From the NCBI GenBank assembly GCA_040954595.2, contig CM082591.2:9114001-9178000 (forward strand): a DNA stretch of 64,000 nt. Direction: 5' to 3'. A program made the position numbers and the translations under genes. Below the pieces are notes generated by a model, which saw only the letters and a program-made list of their open reading frames with translations, did not search any database and was not told the origin of the DNA. This document shows positions 1 through 12,354 of this stretch, in pieces. The stretch is from Balanoglossus misakiensis. Its lineage: Eukaryota; Hemichordata. Each line of letters opens with the position of its first letter. Within the stretch, counting starts at the first letter, position 1.

Positions 1-560
1 ATCGAAATTGGAAAATATGCCCCTAAAATACAAGATATTGCTCCCACAAACCATTGGCACTTTCATCATAGGTTTTGTAAATCATCCTGACAAATCACCC
101 AGGAACCTTCGTGTCAAATTTTAAAGCATTAGGGTAGAGGGTTCTGAACAAGAGTTTTGACCAAAAATGGCAAAAAATCACCCCAAAAATATACTCTTGA
201 ATTCTCCAAGTTGATTTAAAAACATACATGCAAATCTTTCTTGGGGTACCCCAAGGAACATGCCTACCAAATTTCAAAGCAATCTGACAAGTGGTTTTAG
301 AGAGAAAAAAAATGACCAAAAAAGGCAAAAATTGCTCCAAAACTATTAATATGCAAATTTTGCAACAAATTGAACAAAACTATGGGTAACTCAGATCACC
401 TAAATAAAGCTTCATACTAAATTTCAAAGAAATGAGATGATCAATTCCAGAAAAGTAGATTTTTAACCAAAATGTAGACCAAGACCAAAAAATGCATAAA
501 AAAATAGAAAATTCACACTATTAGCTCAAACTATACAGAACTGTGTGACGTTAACAAAGC
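1..560. repeat. Diverged interspersed repeat, family R1
   Basis: AT-rich DNA carrying the recurring phrase AAATTTCAAAGCAATCTGAC followed by a tract like GTGGTTTTAGAGAG and ACCAAAAAnGGCAAAAA. The same phrases recur at about 10.05-10.45 kb and 17.56-17.93 kb, so this is a dispersed repeat. Short open frames here are not coding in appearance. Confidence 0.6.
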
Positions 561-1200
561 ATTGGGACATTGTGACCCACAGCAGGTTGGAAAGGGGGAC
601 AAATCATATTTTTGGCATACTATATCTAATTAACATAAAATTTACATAATCATAGCATCTTTCGAACATCACTATGGCCCCCTCATCATTGATATAAATT
701 ATTATAATGGGTGTCTGCAGTGTGCTCTCTTTCTAGTTAAGCAGTCAGGCCTTAAATTGTTTTCGTTTGCTTCCTTGTTTACCAGCACATATGGCACACA
801 CACCCCTGTTGAGGGGACCAAGGCCCTTTGAAATGATGTCACTCACATGCTAGAGATATCCTCCCCCCCCCCCAAAAAAAAAAAAAAAAAAAATTGGCAA
901 CGGGGAGATATAATACCCCCCCCCCCCCCCTGTTTATGCCATCCTGGATGAAACACTGCCTGCCCATGCCAAGTTCACAAGTTTTCAGTGCAGGTTGTCT
1001 TTTACATCCTACAACATGTATATAATTTTCAGAAATTGGACATATCCTAGGACATCTCAGATTTTGTGTTAAGGTCATAAACTGTGACAAGTGAATCTCT
1101 TTGTATGCTGCATACACCTATAAGCTATCAGGAACCAATGTGTGTTAGCGCCGGCTATTTTTTACACTCAGAGTGCGCCCGTGGTGCCCAGCAGTATGCC
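561..1200. other. No gene seen; homopolymer tracts
   Basis: Nothing gene-like on either strand. It holds a C-run next to an A-run near 861-893 and a long C-run at about 916-931, which are likely to be length-uncertain. Confidence 0.5.
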
Positions 1201-1515
1201 ACAAAGTGCTGTTAGAGGGTGACATGAGGTAGATTCATCTAAATTTTCAGTTTTGAAAGCAATTTGCCCAGCAGTTGTTGATTTTCTGAGTTTTGACAAA
1301 TTTTACATTTTCCCAGCTTATTAGACAAACTCCCATCTACAGCCCTGCCTGCATATGCACACTAAATATCAAGGTGATATGCTAGTGGTTTCCAAGTGTT
1401 TGATGTGGACGGACATACAGACATACATCCATCCATACATACATACAGGTGAAACTGATCGCCATAAGGTCCCGTGGTATAAATACATATACCAAATGGG
1501 CCGAAAAATTATGAT
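1201..1515 (-). repeat. Fragment of the hairpin-ended repeat also found at 55.2 kb
   Basis: Shares, in reverse orientation, the CATACATACATACA microsatellite, the CATAAGGTCCC segment and flanking AT-rich text with the start of the insertion at 55217-56570. It is a diverged copy of that family. No coding signal. Confidence 0.55.
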
Positions 1516-4208
1516 AAAATTCCTACATACATACATAGAAGTCAGCAAGAGGGGAGGGTGGGCTGGTGCTCAGTGTCTATTTCTGTTGCAAATTATAGTG
1601 CAAAAACCACTTATACCTTGGACAACACATTTTAGCATTAACTAGCTATGGAGCTCAAATCAGTCGCTTGAACAGCTTTTTCCCTACTGCACATGATGGT
1701 AAACCATGTGCTGTGAAAGTTCATCAATCTCGTCTCCCATAGATTTTTTCATTCCACATATCTGAAGTTGTTGTGCTATACCTAGACACTGTTCTTTTCA
1801 TTCTGTTTGTACGTTTTTCTCAAACCTTTTCTGTAATGCAATGTTCTTTTTTATCTTGAAACACCACAACACATTTCTTTGTGCATGCAATAGCAATTAT
1901 ATATGACAGTAAAAATTATTATTATTATTATTATACCATAAGTTGTGCTCACCAGAAAGTGATCTTCGATGTGGCCAGCGTCTTCTCACTCTCCTCCTCA
2001 CAAGTTTAAATGCTGACATTTAATTTTAAGACTGTGAATTAAATATATGCATATTAATTACTGAAAATATGCTAAATATGGTATAATGTCAGGTCAGACT
2101 GTGCTATGATAATGCACAACAGTGGAAAATTCATCAGGGAAATGTGTCACAGTGTTCTTTGAAACAGAAATCTTGAAACTCAATTTACATCAGGAGTGCA
2201 GTAAAGAAGGTTTACATGGGTATACCAAAACATGGAAATCAAGTGATAAGTGAAACTGAAATATCTGTAAACAACAGAACATGTACACGCACTTGGCATC
2301 TATGTAACACTGTACAAGGATTACGTTATGGTTGTTGTGAAAAAGAAAACTTTCATTTGATCCAACTCACTCTTCATAAAACTGATTAGCACAAATATGT
2401 ATATTGGTAGCGATTATAAAGCAAACCTTGACATTTAAGCTTTGAATATCAGTATACTGAAATGTTTCAAACGTGGCTGTCAGTATACCTCATGGCTTGG
2501 TGGCGGACATATATGCTAACCGTAGCATAGACTGGGCATGACAGCAACTGCAGACGATTTGAGGCAGCACCTGTGAATCAAATAGGCAAAGAAATCAGTA
2601 TTAGTAACCATTCATAAAACACCTTTAGCATATGCCACTTATTATTCAAAATATACAGGATGTGCAATCATGTGGCCAAGTAATCCATACATTGAGGCTT
2701 AAGATAATTTGGTATTTATCATCTGATACACTTTTTATCCTTGTGCCACATGCCAACATCGGGACATAGCAGACACTGGTATCTTATAACAGTCATAATG
2801 CTAAAAAATCTAACAGCAATTACAATTCTGATAAATCATGCAATCAAATCCCCTATCTAATAGTCACGACTGGTCAGTTTCTTCGCTATCACCTTGCCTT
2901 AAAATTGCCTGTCTCAAAAGTTAAACTGTAGTGTGTTATGGTACCACCACCATAGCAAAGTCGGCACGAAGCCCACAAACAACATGTTACTGAGTGGTGT
3001 TTATGGGGGCCTAGGTAAGAAATATTAGCAAAGCGTAGAATCAATATCTTCGAGATTGAAAACAAGGCTGAAAAGCTGCAAAATCTCTATAATTTAATAG
3101 TGCAACAGGTTAGCTTATTATTCATTTATTTACTTGTTTTTTTATTTACAAATATGGTCACATTTGTTGACATGTTAGAGTTAGAATTTATTCAACGTTT
3201 AGGATTACAGTTTGGATTTATTTCGCTCCACAGCATCACTCCCTGTGATCTAACTGCAATTTCAGAATTTTCCCGAAATGGGTTTATGTGGGTTTTCAAA
3301 ATGGTAAGCGGGAGTACAAACACTCGCTTACTGCAAGTTTTTCCTGATATTTACTTGTTTGAAAGCAAAAATTTGGAATAAAATTTTGCTCCATGCATCA
3401 AGAACGTCAAAGCCCAAATGATTTCAAATGCAAATTTACCAGTACAAGAACGAGGCACCGTCTGCAAGTCGAATATGCATATTAGTTTCTACTCAATCAT
3501 AATCTTGCTTAAATAGCATTACATCACTCTAATTAGTCAAAATATGCAGTGCAACGTATGTGTGCAGATGGAAAATACACATCACGTCAATGAATGCACA
3601 CAAACTGAAATCTTTATTGACAAATTCTGTCACAGCATTCTTTCGAAATGGGATTTATAAACTCTATTATCTCAGTACCGCATTAGGCTACAGAAGCGTA
3701 GGGCAAATCAAAATTGGGACAGGCTATTTTTTTATTTCTTAAAATCTTTGTACTGCTAAAACAATTGAAAACTAGTTTATTTTAGCAATAAAGTAGAAGT
3801 ATAAGCATGGAAAGAACAGCCATATTCTTTTGCAGCAAAGCTAAATTATTTATCTGGTTAAAAAGTATATCAACTCATATTTAGGGTTTATAATACTTGT
3901 ATATACATCATGGGGTGTTAAATTATGCAAATTAGTATTTAAATATACTCAATTATGACAATATACCTGTTTCTATAAAAACATTAAGCTTTTACTATCA
4001 AATTTTTGCACTATAAAGGTGATTTCTATCTGTTACATTGATAATTGAAATCATTTGGCGGCCATTTTTATTCTAATTATCTCAAATTTCACAGTACTAA
4101 CACAGCTCCAGTAACCATTTCTTTCTCTCTGGTGATCTATGCAAGTAGAATCTGCTTTAAAAAAAACTCTGAAGACACTTTTACAAGGTTCATCACAAAA
4201 TGAACTAT
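1516..4208. other. No confident gene; one ATT microsatellite
   Basis: AT-rich sequence with an ATT microsatellite at about 1915-1933. Two weak exon-like segments on the minus strand (about 1952-2001 and 2489-2570) have plausible splice signals but no recognisable protein. I see no repeat family that spans the block. Confidence 0.4.
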
Positions 4209-6230
4209 ATTGGTTAACTTGAAATAGCTTATGTACATAATTATTGTGTTAAAGTTTAATACTTCATTAGGTGTTTGAGTCCTCCAAATTTGAAGGCAGT
4301 ATCTGCTGTGCATGCCAACTTATGGAAAAGTAGATCAAAGGTCATTGCCAAAATTATCAAAAGATTTGGGTTATGTCCTGGCAGCAGTAGTACTCATGTG
4401 AACAAAATCATGACTGTTGTGCTTTTTAACAAGAGGCATATCCACATAAAATAAGTTCTGGAATAACTGGATCAAAGGACAAGCGAGAGTCGCAAACAAA
4501 TTGTTTAATCAATTTCTGTAAAATCTTGATCAAAGAACATGTGAAAGTAGTCTAATAATTGTGATATATTCTGGTCATATGGTGACTCATATCCATAAAA
4601 AGAATTTGTGTGGTTTCAATGAATAGGCTAGAAATAGGAAATTTTAGTCTTTTATCGGAGATCAGAAAATCCAATTTGGCTCCAATAAGGTTTACCCAAT
4701 CACAATTTACTTGAAAACTTGAGTAGAAAAAGATTTGTGAAATTTTTCATGAGATTTTTCAAAAATCCAATATGGCAACCAAAGTGACATGACCACTAAT
4801 GATATTATTGTCAAACATTGAACCGCACAGTAAATTAGAACTTGATTTGCCTTGTAGTTGTTGAAAAGATGTCAATTTTCAAGGGTTATCAGAATATCCA
4901 ATATGGCCACCATTAAGAAGAAATGGGACAGGCCCAAGCGGTTAGCATGGTTCCAACAGAAAGCAAAGGCTGTTTTGTTGTGGATTCCAAGCAATGATAA
5001 GTTAGCAAGAGGTCACGCAAAATTGTGACACAAATTTTTGATCTTAAACTGATAAGTATCCAACAAAAACCACACTTCTATAAAGCTCTATTTGTTTACT
5101 TGAAATAGCTTATGTACAAAATTATTGTGTTAATGTTTAATACTTCACTAGGTGTTCCAGTCCACCAAATGTGAAGGCTGTATCTGCTGTACATTCCAAG
5201 GCATGGGATAGTAGATCAAAGGTCATTGCCAAAATTATCAAGAGATTTGGGTTATGTCCTGGCAGCAGTAGTACTCATGTGAACAAAATCATGACTGTTG
5301 TGCATTTTAACAATAGGCATATCCACATAAAATAAGTTCTGGAATTACTGGATCAAAGAACATGCGAGAGTCGCAAACAAATTGTTTAATCGAGTTCTGT
5401 AAAAACTTGATTAAGGATATGTGAAAGTAGTCTAATAATTGTGATATATTCTGGTCACATGGTGACTCATATCCATAAAAAGAATGTGTGGTTTCAATGA
5501 GTAGGCTAGAAATAGGAAATTTTAGTCTCTTATCGGAGATCAGAAAATCCAATTTGGCTCCAATAAGGTTTAACTAATCACAATTCACTTGAAAACTTGA
5601 TTAGAAATAGATTTTTGAAAAAAAATTTATGATATTTTTCAAAAATCCAATTATGCATCCAAAGCCACATGACCACTACTGATATTATTGTCAAACATTG
5701 AACCGCACATTAAATTAGAACTTGATTGGCCCTGTAGTTTATGAAAAAAAATGTCAACTTTTAAAGGTTATCTGAAAATCCAATATGGCCGCCATGAAGA
5801 AGACAATTAAAACATTCACTAAAAGCAGCATTGAAGGGACCAAAATGGTTAGCATGGTTCCAACAGAAATCAAAGGCTGTATCTGTTATGGATGCTGAGA
5901 AATGGCAAGTAAGCCAGAGGTCACGCAAATTTGGGCCAACAAATTTTGATATCAAACTAAGCTGTGTCCAACAGAAAACATACTTCTAAGCTCTATTGGT
6001 TAACTTGAAATAGCTTATGTACATAATTATTGTGTTAAAGTTTAATACTTCATTAGGTGTTTCAGTCCTCCAAATTTGAAGGCTGTATCTGCTGTGCATG
6101 GCAACTTATGGAAAAGTACATCAAAGGTCATTGCCAAAATTATCAACATTTTTGGGTTATGTCCTGGAAGCAGTAGTATTCATGTGAACAAAATCATGAC
6201 TGTTGGGCTCTTTAACAAGATGCATATCTA
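4209..6230 (+). repeat. Imperfect tandem repeat, period about 890-900 bp, 2.3 copies
   Basis: The phrase ACTTGAAATAGCTTATGTAC starts similar blocks at about 4215, 5099 and 6004. Each runs on through a GTAGATCAAAGGTCATTGCC-like phrase, a CCTGGCAGCAGTAGTA-like phrase and an ATCCAATATGGC-like phrase. The second half of the unit resembles the elements at 43.9-46.9 kb and 62.3-63.4 kb, so this is an older relative of that family. Confidence 0.75.
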
Positions 6231-6692
6231 TGTATAATTTACTTCTTAAAAATAATGTAAATGACACTGTGGTGCCATTTGGGGATAACACAGAAATTAG
6301 GTATTCGCCAGAATTAAAATAACGGACGACATTGGCAAGCATATTTGGCATTACTATTTAAATACTACGGAAACTATGCCCAATCAAGTGTTATGTGTCA
6401 CAGCAATCTTACAAGCAGCACTAAAAAACAACAACCGATTTTTGTCCAAAAACTGTCTGTAAAAATACATGCAAGTATGACAAGCTAATTAGTCCAATCA
6501 GACAGAGGCATTCACTGACCTACCACCAGTTTATAATAAAATAGCTGGTGGTCCCTGTAACAGCTGGACCATAAAAATTATATAAGGAAGTTCAGTTAAA
6601 AATTTACTCCAAGATTGCCGTTTATTTTTCTCATAATTTTTGTTATATATCTGTCTTGAAATTGAAGAAAGTACTCAGATTTTAGCATGGTT

Positions 6693-8095
6693 CTCACTCA
6701 CATGAATGCTGGCATCTGTGTTGACAGGTTGACCCCATCATTGCGTGGTGGCTTGCTAGGAATAAACGTTGTCTCCTCTGAACAGTTGCCACAGGTAAAC
6801 GGGCCCACAGCAGACGAGTTGATTTTAGCAGGTGCCAAGCCTATTGGCCAGCGCTGGGAATACACAAAATATATTGATGCAATGAATGAATGAACACAAT
6901 ACGTGGTGGCTTGGTAAATCTAAAACGGACTGGTTACTCCACTGAAATTCAGCCTAAGTCTGTGTGATACGCAACTCAGACCAACTCAGCTCAGCTCACA
7001 TGGCGCGTTGAATTAATCATTCGTTTGCCAGACGGTCTTATTGGACCCCCCCCCAGTTTACATGGCCTGTGAGGGCGTACTTTACAGAAAATATAGGGTA
7101 CTTTCTCCATTTTTATTACAGATCTAAAATAGGCATTATGAATTATTCAGCAAAGACAATAGATCAGTCCTGATACTCACTCACATGAATGCTGGCATCT
7201 GTGTTGACAGGTTGACCCCATCATTGCGTGGTGGCTTGCTAGGAAGAAACGTTGTCTCCTCTGAACAGTTGCCACAGGTAAAAGGGCCCACAGCAGACGA
7301 GTTGATTTTAGCAGGTGCCAAGCCTATTGGCCAGCGCTGGGAATACACAAAATATATTGATGCAATGAATGAATGAACACAATACGTGGTGGCTTGGTAA
7401 ATCTAAAACGGACTGGTTACTCCACTGAAATTCAGCCTAAGTCTGCGTGATAAGCAACTCAGACCAACTCAGCTCAGCTCATATGGCGCGTTGAATTAAT
7501 CATTCGTTTGCCAGACGGTCTTATTGGACCCCCCCCCCCCAGTTTACATGGCCTGTGAGGGCGTACTTTACAGAAAATATAGGGTACTTTCTCCATTTTT
7601 ATTACAGATCTAAAATAGGCATTATGAATTATTCAGCAAAGACAATAGATCAGTCCTGATACTCACTCACATGAATGCTGGCATCTGTGTTGACAGGTTG
7701 ACCCCATCATTGCGTGGTGGCTTGCTAGGAAGAAACGTTGTCTCCTCTGAACAGTTGCCACAGGTAAAAGGGCCCACAGCAGACGAGTTGATTTTAGCAG
7801 GTGCCAAGCCTATTGGCCAGCGCTGGGAATACACAAAATATATTGATGCAATGAATGAATGAACACAATACGTGGTGGCTTGGTAAATCTAAAACGGACT
7901 GGTTACTCCACTGAAATTCAGCCTAAGTCTGCGTGATAAGCAACTCAGACCAACTCAGCTCAGCTCATATGGCGCGTTGAATTAATCATTCGTTTGCCAG
8001 ACGGTCTTATTGGACCCCCCCCCCCCCAGTTTACATGGCCTGTGAGGGCGTACTTTACAGAAAATATAGGGTACTTTCTCCATTTTTATTACAGA
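6693..8095. repeat. Three-copy tandem array, unit about 485 bp
   Basis: Nearly identical units begin at ACTCACATGAATGCTGGC (6696, 7179 and 7665; spacing 483 and 486). The length difference lies mainly in a C-run (about 7048, 7531, 8017). The array starts and ends sharply: homology begins at CTCACTCACATGAATG and stops after TTTTTATTACAGAT. Each unit contains the 152-bp exon-like segment listed separately. The near-identity implies recent expansion. Confidence 0.95.
7185..7336 (-). CDS. Putative 152-bp exon, one of three tandem copies
   Basis: On the minus strand each array unit has a segment bounded by an acceptor (GTATTCCCAG) and a strong donor (CAT then GTGAGTGAGT). The frame between them is open for 50 codons and reads CGC TGG CCA at its start; two cysteines lie in FTCGNCSEETTF. 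The other copies are 6702-6853 and 7671-7822, both also open. I do not recognise the protein. The length is not a multiple of three, so the copies cannot be spliced in series without breaking frame; only one could be used at a time. The plus-strand frame over the same bases is open too, so coding is uncertain. Confidence 0.3.
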
Positions 8096-9134
8096 TATCT
8101 TAGTAGGTTATAATAAAGAAAATTATCAAAATCGGTTCACCGGTTTTCAAGGTACAAAGGCATCAAATAATACTGAGGTTCTCAAGTATCTTCAACATTT
8201 TTCAAAGAATTTTACCCAATTATATAAAAATGCAAGATTCACAGAAGATTACGTCTTTCAGTTTTACAGGAGATCATCTTGTAAAAAATATATCTCTACT
8301 TTTTGCATGGCACCATGGTAAAATATGAAAATTTGCAATTTTTGATGTTCCGTATCTCAATCAGGTTTGATCTAATTGTTAAGAAATTTTCAGATTATAT
8401 TACAATATATGTGCAGATACACATAGTGACTTAAGTTTTTGATATCTGGATTATAATTTAAATTCCCAGGCTCTCAAATATGGTTAACCCAGCATTTTAA
8501 CATAGCAAATGGGCGGCCATATTGGGTTGACATTTCATTAGATGGCAATATTTGTTAATAATTTTTCTGCTGCTTTTATGATTCTTTTTTCACCGTCTTT
8601 TGTAACTCGCACTGAGATGTATGTGTAGTGCGTGTAAGAAATAAATATTATTATTATTATTATACACTGCAATTTGCTGAAAATCAGTTCAATCACTGTA
8701 GTAAGCGGAAATATTTAAATTCTTGTAAATTTTTAGCAATCATAAAGCTGATATTACTACCAAAATAATATTTTATACAGTTACTTCTGGACGGCAAAAA
8801 TTGCCATCATTCAAGTCAAAGTCTCAGATCGGCCCTTATGCTTGCCTGTGTCGAGCGGATATCAAAAGTGGAGAAAGTTGGATAGTTTAATTTCTACATG
8901 TTACCTGTACTATCCTTGTAGACTATTACCATTAACAAGAATTTCATATTAAATTTTGGTATGATATGCATGGAAAGACTGGCTGGCTATAAATCATGAA
9001 AATGGATGCCATTGCACCATACGGTTTTTAATGCACACACACGTATTTTAAGCAAACTGTGTCTTTCATGTATTCCACTTTTCTCACTTCCTTGCTGGCT
9101 TTCTCTATTTCTTTTCTGACTGTGTCTTACGAAA
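8096..9134. other. No gene seen; ATT microsatellite
   Basis: AT-rich sequence with an ATT/TTA microsatellite at about 8645-8663 and a single GGGCGGCCATATTGGGTTG phrase shared with several repeats in the window. No splice-bounded open frame was seen. Confidence 0.4.
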
Positions 9135-9358
9135 TTACAGATTTTTTGGTAATTCAATTTCTGGCTCAAATAAATGTACTAGAGCTGGTAAGGTTTCCTG
9201 AACATTAATCCCTGTATCTTTAACGCAGGTGTGTAAGTTTATATAAAGTTCATTGGTTAAAGGAATATTATGAGCTGATAAATTTACTAAGCTCTTCTTT
9301 CCAGTTAGAAGCTCTGCTATATTATCAACTACTCTCAATGCTACTTCAATAATGTTGC
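9135..9358 (-). CDS. Orphan terminal exon, unknown helical protein
   Basis: An acceptor (TTTATTTGCACAG) is followed by an open frame of 73 codons that ends in TAA. The peptide starts NIIEVALRVVDNIAELL and ends EPEIELPKNL; it is rich in Leu, Ile and Val spaced as in amphipathic helices. It reads like a genuine protein but I cannot name the family. The exon enters in phase 1, so at least one upstream exon should lie to the right; none was found before the CpG-rich stretch at 10.9-11.3 kb, which could be its promoter. A pseudogene fragment is possible. Confidence 0.5.
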
Positions 9359-10040
9359 CTGTGCAAATAAAGAATCAAAATATCCATTAGTTAGACAACA
9401 TATTTGGTTGGGTAATTACAGAATAATTACTTAATTCCATGCATACTCTACCTAAACTCAAACTAGAATATATAACTGAAATTATAATTATACACAGATC
9501 TATGAAATGATAAGAAAATGTATAATCTAGGAAAGAACACCCATGGGCATTCAGCTCTTAGCAGATAACATCAGTCACTTTGAAGACATGTCACTTCCCA
9601 GACTTTACTAAAAAGAACTTGAAGTGAAACTCATCTCCAAGTTGCATACACAATATTATTATATACTGTTAGAGATTTATAATGGTTTAAGTGAAAAAAA
9701 TAAAGAGATGTAAACACCCCTGCCATTTATTCAGTGCCATGTAATGCTGCCATTATGCACTGATTGACTCTAGCCACTTTCCCAGTAGGAGGAAAAATAC
9801 TTTAATGGCAACACCAACATATGACGTTAACAAGCGGGAAGAAACGAAAGTTACTCAGTTTTGGGCATTTTATTTTTATTTGCAAGATCGAGAAATTAAA
9901 ATATGACAAGTTTAGAAATCAATCAAATTACACAAAATGTCCCACTTCGTATGGTGGCCATATTGGATTCTAAACTCCCTAGTAATATAAACATATAGTG
10001 TACTTAGTGAGTCTCAGTATAGGGTAATCAACACAATGAG
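9359..10040. other. No gene seen
   Basis: AT-rich non-coding DNA. It includes the phrase TGGCCATATTGGATTCTA, shared with repeats elsewhere in the window. Confidence 0.4.
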
Positions 10041-10450
10041 ACAAAAACTTGGGTTACCCATTCGAATATTCGTATCAAATTTCAAAGCAATCCCATATGC
10101 AGTTTCAGAAAAAAATCAGTATTTTCTCCAAAATTGAACAATATCTTACTTCAATCGCTTCAGGGAACATGCCTACCATAGCTCAAGGCAATCTGACATG
10201 CAGTTTGAAAGAAAATAATTTTTGATGAAAAATTCCACAACTTTCACACACAAAACGCAAATATGTAAATTTCAAGTATTTTTTTTAAACATCTCATTTA
10301 ATTATCCCCAAGGTACAGGCCTACAAAATTTGAAAGCAATCTCACCAGCGGTTTTAGAGAAAACATTTTTTGACCAAAAATGGCAAAAATTGCTACAAAA
10401 TTATAAATATGCACATTTTTCATCAACCAGGTTTTCATCAACTGGGACCA
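10041..10450. repeat. Diverged interspersed repeat, family R1
   Basis: Carries the same recurring phrases as 1-560 (for example CAAATTTCAAAGCAATC and GACCAAAAATGGCAAAAATT). Open frames over it are not protein-like. Confidence 0.6.
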
Positions 10451-10859
10451 CACATACAAAAGTATGATTCAAAGCAACACGACTCTTGGAGGAAAAATGC
10501 TTGTCACCCTGGTCAAAGAATTGGCTTTACTAAAACGTCAAATTGGTTATCTCTCAAAGCTAAAAGGGTTATCACCAACAAACAGATTACAATGCCTGAG
10601 TTAAAATGTTTAAGACATTTTCTTTATTTGTGGTTTTGATTTTATCGGTTTTCCCAATAAAAATTAGCATAATTTTTTAAGTATGACAACGGAGAGGTGG
10701 AAATCTCACCAGAAAAGCGAAAATACGCCAACCACATGTAAACAGTAAAAAGGTTACGAAAAAACAAACAAACAGAAAAGCGAAAATACACCAACCACGT
10801 TTAAACCGTAAAATAAAAAAAAACCTTGCAAACACCGAGTTGTCTCATATAAAAACCTC

Positions 10860-11310
10860 AAAAAACGTATGGAATTATGCATGGAAAGATACCGTCGTCT
10901 AGACTTTCTCGATTATGACTTCCTTGTCTCCTGATTCGGGAGCCAGCGCAGCCATACCCAGAATAGCCGAGAGGCTAGCTGCACGCCCGTAGCTCGGAAT
11001 AGTTTCTGGAATTAGACCTACTTCTGTACAACTACAAGGTGTTGTACGGATAGCTGCAAATCACCCAATACCAGACAAAACAATCGAGCGACGGTAACGT
11101 AGCTATATAGGCGATTGTACTAAAAGCAACGACTGGAATATGAGCTTACCGAAAAGACGTCTTGATCCCGCGGCAAGTAGAAGGAAAGTGGTCGATACAC
11201 GGCGTCGCACACCGGAAACGGGTCAATGATCACCTGTTGTTATGGTGAGTAGAACGTGTTACCCAATCACAGACCAAAGTTAGCATTACGACACACTAAT
11301 GAATATGCAT
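10860..11310 (-). promoter_or_regulatory. CpG-rich patch, candidate promoter
   Basis: CpG is visibly much denser here than in the flanking AT-rich DNA. On the minus strand a good donor (CGTCTTTTCG then GTAAGC) at about 11149-11154 could end an untranslated first exon. If so it would serve a minus-strand gene to the left, for example the orphan exon at 9135-9358. This is inference only; no TATA box or coding start was identified. Confidence 0.3.
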
Positions 11311-11685
11311 ACATGCTACAGCTGCATATGTTATTTCTTTAGAACGCTCTGGAACATGCTCGCATTCGAAAGAATATCTCATTTGCTTCTTGAGTGTGAG
11401 TGCATCATCGTCTACACAATAAAAATCGGGGGGGGGGGGCACAGTGGGTAATTTCTACCACAACCACGCATTTCAAACCAGGCAAGCGAACTGCAAACTT
11501 CCGGTGTCTGAGCAAGGGGTTTGATGTGCCTTGTGTTGTGCACACTATAATACTTCCCAATGTGTTTCTCTTTCTGTGTCAGTTCGGTCAGTCAGACCAC
11601 GACACCCGAGATCGTAAAATGCTTGGGTTAGGTCGTCGAGGAGGCTGCAACTGCGGCCACAGGTCAAGTCGGTGTGTGTTGTAAA

Positions 11686-11947
11686 AGACGTATTTCATGT
11701 GGGACCAAAATTTGTGTCATAAACCCCTGCGTCGCTCACGGTGATTGGTAGCTCTAATGTCCCTATGTCCCCTTTCCGTGCAGTCATTGGCTGCCTATAC
11801 GACATTTCGTCTCATTAGTATTTACTGTTCCGAATTCAGCTCATTCATTGGCTGCTTTACGTTCTGGTCCCTTGCCTCACTTTCGAGTGTTCATTGCCTC
11901 GTTCTTTTATGTGCTCCTCACCGTCACGTAATATGCGGGACTAGCCA
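11686..11947 (+). repeat. Left terminal inverted repeat of the Harbinger element
   Basis: 262 bp, matched base for base over most of its length by the reverse complement of 15633-15894. The ends are AGACGTATTTCATG and GGGACTAGCCA. The mirrored open frames on the two arms are a consequence of the inverted repeat and are not genes. Confidence 0.92.
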
Positions 11948-12308
11948 AAGACTCCCAGACTCCAGGTGTTTCAATCTTGACTTTGTGAAGCCGCCAATTT
12001 TCCCCAACTAAAAAGAAACGTGGGCCTAGGAGCGACGTGATTGAATCATGGAAACTGTTTCGGGCAACAGAAACCCCAAGAGCATATTGACACTTTGCGA
12101 TTTTTAAACCATCTTTTCATTTGTCCCCTTTTCAGTGTTTGTTTTGCCATTACCAAACACATTGTCAAGCTAACGCAAAAAATAAAATCGCGTGGCTGAA
12201 AAGTACTCGGTAATACCAATGTCTCTGCGCGCGCGCACACACACACACACACACGTCAACGCAGTTGCATATTTCGAATATAACAAGTACAAAAAAACAC
12301 ATCATTAT

Positions 12309-12314
12309 TTTATT
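12309..12314 (-). terminator. Poly(A) signal for the Harbinger transposase gene
   Basis: AATAAA on the minus strand, about 40 bases downstream of the transposase stop codon. Confidence 0.6.
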
Positions 12315-12354
12315 TTAAAGATCTTTAGCTTAGCTAGTAGATTTGCGCCAAGAC

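Noticed and set aside
2489-2570. Minus-strand exon-like segment with acceptor TTTGATTCACAG and donor GTATAC
   Set aside because: Open, but short, with no recognisable motif and no partner exon nearby; splice-like signals at this level occur by chance.
6702-6893. Plus-strand ORF repeated three times in the 485-bp array
   Set aside because: Conservation is explained by near-identical repeats; no start context or splice support. The minus-strand frame has better splice signals and is listed instead.
6693-8095. CRISPR-like array
   Set aside because: Three long units without short spacers in a eukaryotic genome; this is a plain tandem repeat.
11745-12011. Plus-strand ORF mirrored at 15596-15835
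   Set aside because: Both lie largely in the terminal inverted repeats of the Harbinger element; mirrored frames follow from the repeat.
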